The notes under the pieces are model-generated. The model saw only the letters and a program-made list of their open reading frames with translations, was not told where the DNA came from and did no database searches. A stretch of 32,465 nucleotides of DNA from Candidatus Sulfopaludibacter sp. SbA3 (GTDB taxonomy: Bacteria; Acidobacteriota; Terriglobia; Bryobacterales; Bryobacteraceae): positions 1 to 32,465 of the forward strand of contig CAMDED010000086.1 of assembly GCA_945893365.1 (NCBI GenBank), given 5' to 3'. Made by a program: the position numbers and the translations under genes. Positions within the stretch are counted from its first letter, which is position 1. Every line of letters begins with the position of its first letter. Positions 1 to 5,948 of the stretch are shown piece after piece.

Positions 1-123
1 AAACCCGATCTTATTCAGAAACTCTAGAAACACCACCATGCCGCCGAAGGGCGTCAGCGCTCTGTCCGTCTCCTTCAACAACACCTTCTGCCCACCGAAT
101 ATCCGTGTGCCTTCAGCTTCCAT
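1..123 (-). CDS. Transposase N-terminus, partial (cut by window edge)
   Basis: The reading frame starts at an ATG (121-123, reverse strand) preceded in frame by a stop four codons upstream, and runs off the left edge after 41 codons. The N-terminal peptide has a short lead-in followed by LTPFGGMVVFLEFLNKIG. A leucine-threonine-x-(F/Y)GG-(L/M)-x3-F(L/A)-x-x-(I/L)G motif of this kind is typical of the N-termini of DDE transposases of the IS1380/IS4-like groups, so I read it as the start of an insertion-sequence transposase. The family assignment rests on this short motif alone. No terminal inverted repeat could be identified with confidence between 124 and 167. It could instead be an unrelated small protein. 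Confidence 0.5.
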   Translation of the reverse strand, partial: MEAEGTRIFGGQKVLLKETDRALTPFGGMVVFLEFLNKIGF

Positions 124-167
124 CCGCCCAGTCTACCCTGACCTTGCCTTCAACTTCGGAATTCAGG

Positions 168-839
168 CTAAACGGTTGGTGAACCGGCGGAGGCGGCCCA
201 GACTTTGCGCGCCACCGTACGTCCGAGTTGCACAGGCTTCTCGCCGACGCGCAGCGTCAGGGTTTCGTCGTAGTTTCGTGCAATCACATCGAGCGTGACG
301 CCCGGACGCACGCCGAGATTCTCCAGGTATTCGAGCATCTCGCGGTCGCGCTCGAAGACGCTGACCACGGAGAGCCTCTCGCCGGCGTTGCCTTCGTCGA
401 GGGGCCGGAGCCCGCGCCGTCTACGGTCCACCGGCGTATCGAGACCTACGAGATTGCCGTGGGGACAGCTTGCGCCCGCGCCCAGCTTCTCGATCAACCT
501 ACGCTCGAAGTCTTCCGACACCGCGTGCTCCAACTGTTCCGCTTCTTCGTGAACCTTGAACCACTCCATCCCGAAAATTTCCGTGAGCATGCGTTCGATC
601 AGGTGGTGACGGTTCAGGAGCCGGTTGGCGATCTCACGTCCCGACGCCGTCAAAGTAATGTGCCCGTCGCCGTTCACGTGGATGAGCGAGTCGCGCTTCA
701 GACGCTTGATCGCCATGGTAACGGCTGGCGCGGTGACGTTAAGCCATCGGGCCAAGGTTGCGGCGATGACGACTTCGCCTTCAGACTCCGCCTCCGCGAT
801 GGTTTTGAGATAGTTCTCTTTCGAAATCGTGATCTTCAC
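168..839 (-). CDS. DtxR/MntR-family metal-dependent transcriptional repressor
   Basis: A 223-residue protein with the full three-part DtxR architecture. Residues 1-65 are a winged helix-turn-helix (KENYLKTI start, VTAPAVTMAIKRL recognition helix). Residues 66-130 are the metal-binding dimerisation domain (RHHLIERML, then VHEEAEQLEH). The C-terminal part is an SH3/FeoA-like domain (LGVRPGVTLDVIARNYDET). At the position of the DtxR primary-site Cys102 this protein has Glu (EQLEH), as in manganese-type MntR, so Mn sensing is more likely than Fe sensing; that is inference. I chose a GTG start at 837-839 because it gives the usual family length; upstream in-frame codons would add a proline-rich tail overlapping the divergent gene. 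It is divergent from the M28 peptidase gene with only 47 bases between. No metal transporter is adjacent, so its target is unknown. Confidence 0.85.
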   Translation of the reverse strand: MKITISKENYLKTIAEAESEGEVVIAATLARWLNVTAPAVTMAIKRLKRDSLIHVNGDGHITLTASGREIANRLLNRHHLIERMLTEIFGMEWFKVHEEAEQLEHAVSEDFERRLIEKLGAGASCPHGNLVGLDTPVDRRRRGLRPLDEGNAGERLSVVSVFERDREMLEYLENLGVRPGVTLDVIARNYDETLTLRVGEKPVQLGRTVARKVWAASAGSPTV

Positions 840-886
840 GCAATCCGATTGTAGCGCGGGGCCGGACCGTGTTACGCTTCCCGGTA

Positions 887-2464
887 ATGAGAAATGCGAT
901 GGTATTAGCGCTGGCGGCGGTTTTTCCGCCGGCTGCTTGGGCGGCCGAGGAGCCGGTGGACCTGGCCGCAATCAACCGGATCAAGGCCGAAGCTTTCGAC
1001 AATTCGAAAGTGATGGAGCACGTATTTTACTTAACGGACGTGAACGGGCCGCGGCTCACGGGATCGCCGGGGATCGAAGGCGCGGCGAAGTGGGTAGTGA
1101 ACCGGTTGGAAGAATGGGGATTGACCGGAGCGAAGATGGAAACGTGGGGACCGTTCGGACGCGGATGGAACAGCACGCGCTTCACGGCGCACCTGAAGGC
1201 TCCTCAGTACGCGCCCCTAATCGGGTTCGCAAGGCCCTGGTCGCCGGGGACGAACGGGCCGGTTTCGGGCGAACCGGTGATGGCGGTCATGAAGGTCAAC
1301 GCCGATTTCGAGCAGTTCAAAGGCAAGCTGAGGGGGAAGATCGCACTGCTCGAGCCGCCGCCGGCGATCATGCCGATTCTCGCGCCGCCTTCGCGCCGCC
1401 TGACGGAAGTGGATCTCGCGGGCATGTTCGCCGCGCCGGACCCAGGAGCGGCAGCCGTGGGTCTGAATCCTAGCGCGCCGGGAGCGCCCGCGCCGAATCG
1501 CGAGAAAATACGAAAGTTCCGCAACGACCTGAACAGGTTCCTTGTGGAGGAAGGCGTCGCCCTGGCAGTGTATCCGGGCGAACGCGATCTGGGCACGGTG
1601 CGCGCCACATCGGCTGGTTCTCACGACTCGAAGAACCCAACGCCGCCGCCCTCGGTGGCGATTGCCGCCGAACAGTACAATCGCATCGCGCGGCTGATCG
1701 AAAAGAAGATCCCGGTGACGGTGGAGTTCGACATCCAGGCGGAGTTCTTGCCGGAGAAGGATTCGTTCAACGTGGTGGGGGAGATTCCGGGATCGGCGAA
1801 GAAGGACGAGGTGGTGATGCTGGGCGCGCACATGGATTCCTGGACCGGCGGGACGGGCGCGACGGACAACGCGGCCGGCAGCGCCGTGATGATGGAGGCC
1901 GTGCGTATCCTGAAGGCGCTGAACCTGAAGATGCCGCGCACGGTTCGCATCGCGCTCTGGACCGGGGAAGAGCAGGGTTTGCTGGGATCGAAGGCGTACG
2001 TGAAGACGCACTTTGCCGATCCGGAAGTGATGTCGCCCAAGACGGAACACCCGAAGCTTTCCGGCTATTTCAACATGGACAACGGCACCGGCAAGATTCG
2101 GGGCGTTTACTTGCAGGGCAACGACATGATGCGTCCGGTGTTCGAAGCCTGGTTTCTGCCGTTCAAGGATCTGGGGGCAACGACGGTGAGCATCAGGAAC
2201 ACGGGATCGACCGATCACGTTTCGTTCCAGGACGTGGGTCTGCCGGGCTTCCAGTTTATTCAGGATCCGGTGGAATACAGCACGCGCACGCACCATTCGA
2301 ACATGGACGTATACGACCGGATGCAGAAGGGCGACCTGATGCAGGCGTCGGCGATTGTGGCGTCCATCGTCTATCACACGGCGACGCGAAACGAGCTGCT
2401 GCCGCGGCGTCCGCTGCCGAAACCGAAGAAGAAAGAGGGCGCCGGCGCAACTTCCGGCGAGTAG
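887..2464 (+). CDS. Secreted M28-family zinc peptidase
   Basis: A 525-residue protein with an N-terminal signal peptide (MRNAMVLALAAVFPPAAWA). The middle (about 130-240) looks like the protease-associated (PA) insert common in M28 enzymes. The catalytic domain carries the M28 di-zinc signature: HMD (H315, D317), the bridging Asp in ATDNAAG (D327), the general-base pair GEE (E361, E362), an Asp in FNMDNG, and a C-terminal ligand His in THHSN (about 469-470). It should act in the periplasm or outside the cell as an amino- or carboxypeptidase. I start at the ATG at 887 because the signal peptide begins there; a GTG at 869 is in frame but adds nothing. Unlike typical short M28 enzymes it has a long insert between residues 170 and 230. 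The C-terminus ends in a Pro/Lys-rich tail. Confidence 0.88.
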   Translation: MRNAMVLALAAVFPPAAWAAEEPVDLAAINRIKAEAFDNSKVMEHVFYLTDVNGPRLTGSPGIEGAAKWVVNRLEEWGLTGAKMETWGPFGRGWNSTRFTAHLKAPQYAPLIGFARPWSPGTNGPVSGEPVMAVMKVNADFEQFKGKLRGKIALLEPPPAIMPILAPPSRRLTEVDLAGMFAAPDPGAAAVGLNPSAPGAPAPNREKIRKFRNDLNRFLVEEGVALAVYPGERDLGTVRATSAGSHDSKNPTPPPSVAIAAEQYNRIARLIEKKIPVTVEFDIQAEFLPEKDSFNVVGEIPGSAKKDEVVMLGAHMDSWTGGTGATDNAAGSAVMMEAVRILKALNLKMPRTVRIALWTGEEQGLLGSKAYVKTHFADPEVMSPKTEHPKLSGYFNMDNGTGKIRGVYLQGNDMMRPVFEAWFLPFKDLGATTVSIRNTGSTDHVSFQDVGLPGFQFIQDPVEYSTRTHHSNMDVYDRMQKGDLMQASAIVASIVYHTATRNELLPRRPLPKPKKKEGAGATSGE

Positions 2465-2522
2465 GCTGGAGCTTATGCGCGGCGTCCGGAGATGGTGCGC
2501 CTGAGGGCGAACGGGGGGGTAA

Positions 2523-3371
2523 ATGCAGTTTCTAACAGGCAGATCGGAATTGGCGCGACTTCTGGCAGGCAGTATGTTATTGTTCGCTGCGGCGCCGGGT
2601 GCGATGCGCGGCGAGATGCGAAACGACATCGAGTTCGCGAAGCCGGGAGGCCACGGCTTAACGCTCGATGCGTGGGTGCCTGAAGGGAAGGGACCTTTCG
2701 CGGCCGCAATCATCGTTCACGGTGGAGGGTGGGTCAACGGGACGAAGCTGTCCTATGTGCCGCCGCTGTTCGATCCGCTGACAAACGGTGGCTTCGCGTG
2801 GTTCACAATCAACTACCGGCTTGCGCCGGCTTACAAGTTCCCGGCTCCTATTGAAGACGTCGAAAGCGCTATCCGCTACGTCAAAGCGCATGCGAAGGAG
2901 TTCAAAGTCAACCCGTCGCGCCTGGCTCTGATTGGCGAATCGGCGGGCGGCCATCTGGTTTCCTACGTGGGAGCGCGCGGCAAAGAGAAAGTGAAAGCGG
3001 TAGTGTCCTTCTACGGGCCGCACGACTTGGAGCGTAGGGCGAAGGCGATGGGACAGGTGGGAGAAAACCTGGAAAAGCTGTTCGGGTTGAAGGCGTTGGA
3101 CGATCATGCTTTAAAGGTGATGCGCGATGCCTCACCGATCAACTATGTGCATAAGGGAATGCCTCCGTACCTGCTGATTCACGGCACGAAAGACGCGGCG
3201 GTGCCCTATGAACAATCGCCACTGATGTGCGAGAAGATGAAGGCCGCGGGGGTGCGCTGTGAGCTGTTCACCGTGGAAGACGGTCCGCATGGCATTGGGC
3301 CGTGGGAAAAGAATCCGGATTTTCAGAAGTATAAACCGGTGATGATCGAGTGGCTGAAGAAAACGCTTTGA
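2523..3371 (+). CDS. Secreted alpha/beta-hydrolase (BD-FAE/HSL-like esterase)
   Basis: A 282-residue alpha/beta-hydrolase of the esterase/lipase type. It shows the oxyanion-hole motif HGGGW (66-70), the nucleophile elbow GESAGG with Ser140, a probable acid Asp224 in HGTKDAAVP, and His256 in DGPHGIG. The family is known for ester hydrolysis, often deacetylation or feruloyl/xylan ester cleavage; the substrate here is unknown. A hydrophobic N-terminus (LLAGSMLLFAAAPGA) suggests export. The ATG lies just after a run of seven G that can serve as a ribosome binding site. The gene follows the M28 peptidase by 58 bases on the same strand and precedes a small Tat-exported protein by 11 bases, so the three may be co-transcribed. 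Confidence 0.85.
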   Translation: MQFLTGRSELARLLAGSMLLFAAAPGAMRGEMRNDIEFAKPGGHGLTLDAWVPEGKGPFAAAIIVHGGGWVNGTKLSYVPPLFDPLTNGGFAWFTINYRLAPAYKFPAPIEDVESAIRYVKAHAKEFKVNPSRLALIGESAGGHLVSYVGARGKEKVKAVVSFYGPHDLERRAKAMGQVGENLEKLFGLKALDDHALKVMRDASPINYVHKGMPPYLLIHGTKDAAVPYEQSPLMCEKMKAAGVRCELFTVEDGPHGIGPWEKNPDFQKYKPVMIEWLKKTL

Positions 3372-3382
3372 GGACGGGAACA

Positions 3383-3784
3383 ATGAATCGACGGAAATAT
3401 TTGCAGACGATGGCCGCGGCGGGCGCGGTGGCGGCGGTTGACGAAGCGGCGGGCGCGGCGGCGGCCGCTCCGCCCATCCAGTTGCACGTGGACCTTGATG
3501 TGGACGCGGCGAAGGAAAAAGAGCTGGTGTCGAACTTCCAGACGATTTTCAAGCCGACCATCCGCAAGCAGCCGGGCTTCGTGGAAGTGAAACTCATGAA
3601 GCTGCGCAAGGCGATGAAGGGCAGCGCGCCCGCGAACACAAGCTACCGGCTGCTGATCAGCTTCCAGACCGAAGCGCAACGGGTGACCTGGGTGGCGACG
3701 GCGGATCATCAGAGGGTGTGGCCGAGCATTGAGAAGAATCTGAAGGGCGAGAAATTTTCGGCCGTCCTTTTCGATTTGGTGTAG
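3383..3784 (+). CDS. Small Tat-exported ABM-like (dimeric alpha/beta barrel) protein
   Basis: A 133-residue protein that begins with a twin-arginine-type signal (MNRRKYLQTMAAAGAVAAV), followed by an Ala-rich stretch. The mature part, from about residue 38 (IQLHVDLDVDAAKEKEL ... KQPGFVEVKLMK ... SYRLLISFQTEAQRVTWV), has the beta-alpha-beta pattern of the antibiotic-biosynthesis-monooxygenase-like ferredoxin-fold superfamily. That fold ranges from small monooxygenases to heme-degrading enzymes and proteins of unknown role, so no reaction can be assigned. I chose the ATG at 3383 because it puts the RR motif at the N-terminus; the longer in-frame start at 3350 overlaps the preceding gene. It probably shares the transcript of the hydrolase. 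Confidence 0.7.
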   Translation: MNRRKYLQTMAAAGAVAAVDEAAGAAAAAPPIQLHVDLDVDAAKEKELVSNFQTIFKPTIRKQPGFVEVKLMKLRKAMKGSAPANTSYRLLISFQTEAQRVTWVATADHQRVWPSIEKNLKGEKFSAVLFDLV

Positions 3785-4353
3785 ACGGACCTTTTTCAGC
3801 GGCGTTGGCGGCGGGTGATGGGTGCGCTCGCGATCGAGACTGGGCGTCCCCGAAGACCTTGGGGTTTTTGGGGTCCATGGCGTTCGGTTGGCAGCGGGGC
3901 TCATCAAACGAGGCTGAACATTGGATGGACCGTGGGCTGACGGAACGGAACGGTTACCGGACGCCGTGTGGCTCGAAAACTCGAACCTTCGCCCTCTCGG
4001 AACGCCGCCTCGATCCGCTTGCGCTTTCCCGCGTCGGAGATTCGCTTTTTGGGCGTCGGCGATGTCATTGGCGTGCTGGATAACGTGGAACTGGTCGTAC
4101 ACGCTGTTTGCGCATCGAGCGGGGCTCGCCTTCATCCGCCGTGCGTTTAACGATTCCGCGAGATTTGCTCAGAGAAATCGGTGGGGTTGAGCTACTGAGT
4201 GAACTACCGCAAAAACAAGGGCGTGAGCAATTACTTCGAAGACGCCCACTCGGTTCGATCGACCCCGCATGACGGCTTATCCACCCCGATTCGACTGCGG
4301 CGGGTCCGGGCCACCGGTTGGTGAAATAAGCGAGCGGACTTCAAAACAGGCTT
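3785..4353. other. Gene-poor stretch between convergent genes
   Basis: No intact gene is supported here. Short reading frames on both strands are broken by stops and lack recognisable domains, apart from the transposase-like scrap listed separately on the minus strand at about 3900-4200. The stretch separates the plus-strand ABM-like gene from the 3' end of the minus-strand DUF1501 gene. I see no strong intrinsic terminator. Confidence 0.5.
3900..4140 (-). pseudogene. Remnant of an ISL3-type transposase
   Basis: Translated on the minus strand, about 4107-4040 reads VYDQFHVIQHANDIAD. This is close to the well-conserved (V/I)xDxFHVxxHxNxAVD segment around a catalytic Asp of ISL3-family (IS204/IS1001/IS1165) transposases. 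The positively charged stretch that normally follows is present only loosely (LRRGKAQADRGG, then GRRFEF), and the frame decays soon after. No start, flanking domains or inverted repeats are visible. I infer an old internal fragment of an insertion sequence. The motif could be coincidental, so confidence is moderate. Confidence 0.45.
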
Positions 4354-5757
4354 CTAGGCCAGGATTTCCTTCACCACGCGAGCGGGGAACTGATCGGTGA
4401 GCCGTTCCTTGAGTCCATGCCGTTCGTAAACCAAGTCGCGGAACTCGAGACCGAGCAGATGTAGGACCGTGGCGTGGAAGTCGTGCACGGACACGCGATT
4501 CTCCACAGCTTTGTGCCCGAATTCGTCGGTTGCGCCGTAGACCGTCCCTGGCTTGACGCCTCCGCCCGCCATCCACGTCGTGAAGCCGGACGGCCCATGG
4601 TCGCGGCCGTTCGTGCTCTGTGCGAGCGGCAGACGTCCAAACTCGCCGCCCCAGATCACGAGAGTCGAATCGAGCAGTCCACGCTGTTTGAGATCCGTTA
4701 GCAGCGCCGCCACGGGCTTATCCGTCTTGCCGCACGCGTAACGGAGAGCGGTATCGAGGTTCTCGTGATTGTCCCAGATCTGGCCTTCGATATAGAGCTG
4801 CACGAATCGGACTCCCCGCTCGACCATGCGGCGGGCCATCAGGCAGCGCTTCCCGTAGGACGCGGTCTGCGGATCGTTCAGTCCGTAGGCGTCGCGCACC
4901 GCCTCGCTTTCCTTCGAGACATCGAGCACATCGCTCGCGGCGACCTGCATGCGCGCAGCCAGCTCGTAGCTTGAAATGCGCGCGTCGAGATCCGGTTGAT
5001 TCGGACGCTCGCGGCGATGCGCATCGTCGATCCGTCTGAGTAGAGCTCGCTGCGCTTCGGCGAGCGGTGTGGGCCACTCGGGGTGCGGGGTCAGATTCAA
5101 CACCGGCGGACCTTCGGTTCTGACGCGCGTTCCCTGATAGAGCGGCGGCAGCCAAGCCGACTGCCAGTTGGAGATGCCGTTAATCGGCAGACCTTTCGGA
5201 TCGTCCAGCACGATGTACGCCGGCAGGTTTTGATTCTCCGTGCCCAGCCCATACGACACCCACGATCCCATCGACGGGCGGCTCGGAACGGTGCGTCCGG
5301 AATGCATCAGGAACAGCGCCGGTTCGTGGTTGAAATGCTCGCCGAACATGGAGCGGATGAAGGCGATCTCGTCCACGTGCCCCGCCAGGTGCGGCAGAAC
5401 TTCCGCCAACTCCATGCCGCATTGCCCGTACTTCGCGAACTTGAAGGGCGAGGGCAGCAACCCTCCCATTGAGATCGGCGAAGAGACATCGGTCTTGAGA
5501 TCGAGGATGGGAATTTGACCCGCGTACTTCTGCAATCCCGGCTTGGGATCGAACAGGTCCACCTGGCTCGGACCGCCGTTCTGAAACAGATGGATTACCG
5601 CTTTCGCCTTGGCCTCAAAGTGCGGCTTCTTGGCGAGCAGAGTCGGCGTATCGTGCGTAGACCCAAGGGCGCGGGCGCCGAATAGAGACGCGAGCGCCGC
5701 TCCGTGAACGCCATCGGAGATACGGTTGAAAAAGTCGCGTCGGGATGGATTCGTCAT
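4354..5757 (-). CDS. Tat-exported DUF1501 protein (first copy)
   Basis: A 467-residue DUF1501 (sulfatase/alkaline-phosphatase-like fold) protein with a twin-arginine signal at the very start (MTNPSRRDFFNRISDGVHGAA). Family hallmarks follow: FQNGGPSQVDLFDPKPGL near residue 65, GSWVSYGLGTENQNLPAY near 185, an RMVERGVRFVQLY segment, and GGEFGRLPLAQSTNGRDHGP near 385. The family's biochemical role is not established; it nearly always accompanies a PSD1 cytochrome, as it does here. I start at the ATG (5755-5757) because AAGGA lies 8 bases upstream and the Tat motif begins there. The PSD1 partner lies 191 bases upstream on the same strand, with a REP-like palindrome in between. Confidence 0.85.
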   Translation of the reverse strand: MTNPSRRDFFNRISDGVHGAALASLFGARALGSTHDTPTLLAKKPHFEAKAKAVIHLFQNGGPSQVDLFDPKPGLQKYAGQIPILDLKTDVSSPISMGGLLPSPFKFAKYGQCGMELAEVLPHLAGHVDEIAFIRSMFGEHFNHEPALFLMHSGRTVPSRPSMGSWVSYGLGTENQNLPAYIVLDDPKGLPINGISNWQSAWLPPLYQGTRVRTEGPPVLNLTPHPEWPTPLAEAQRALLRRIDDAHRRERPNQPDLDARISSYELAARMQVAASDVLDVSKESEAVRDAYGLNDPQTASYGKRCLMARRMVERGVRFVQLYIEGQIWDNHENLDTALRYACGKTDKPVAALLTDLKQRGLLDSTLVIWGGEFGRLPLAQSTNGRDHGPSGFTTWMAGGGVKPGTVYGATDEFGHKAVENRVSVHDFHATVLHLLGLEFRDLVYERHGLKERLTDQFPARVVKEILA

Positions 5758-5817
5758 GAGTTGATCCTTAGGGCTTGCCGGGATATAGCTGTTCCAAATT
5801 TGCCGATGGAACTGTGG

Positions 5818-5896
5818 GTGGGGCGGGCCATCGTCGTTTGTGGCCTGCCATATGCGCGGTAGAAGGCAGGCTGCAACAAGCGACCGCCTGCCCCAC
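5818..5896. repeat. REP-like imperfect palindrome between PSD1 and DUF1501 genes
   Basis: GTGGGGCGGGC at 5818-5828 pairs with GCCTGCCCCAC at 5886-5896 (10 of 11 positions). Inside it, GCCTGCC at 5843-5849 pairs perfectly with GGCAGGC at 5865-5871 around a 15-base loop. The result is a nested, GC-rich cruciform or RNA stem in the 191-base gap between two same-strand genes. The arrangement resembles dispersed REP/palindromic elements. In the transcript it could tune expression of DUF1501 relative to PSD1. Only this copy is seen in the window. Confidence 0.6.
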
Positions 5897-5948
5897 AGGA
5901 TGCCGATTGAAACAGTTGCGTCATGCCAGGTTCCTCCATGACAAGTCC

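Noticed and set aside
1217-2713. Long minus-strand open frame (498 codons) opposite the M28 peptidase gene
   Set aside because: The M28 frame carries all catalytic motifs and a signal peptide; the antisense product is His/Arg-rich without motifs.
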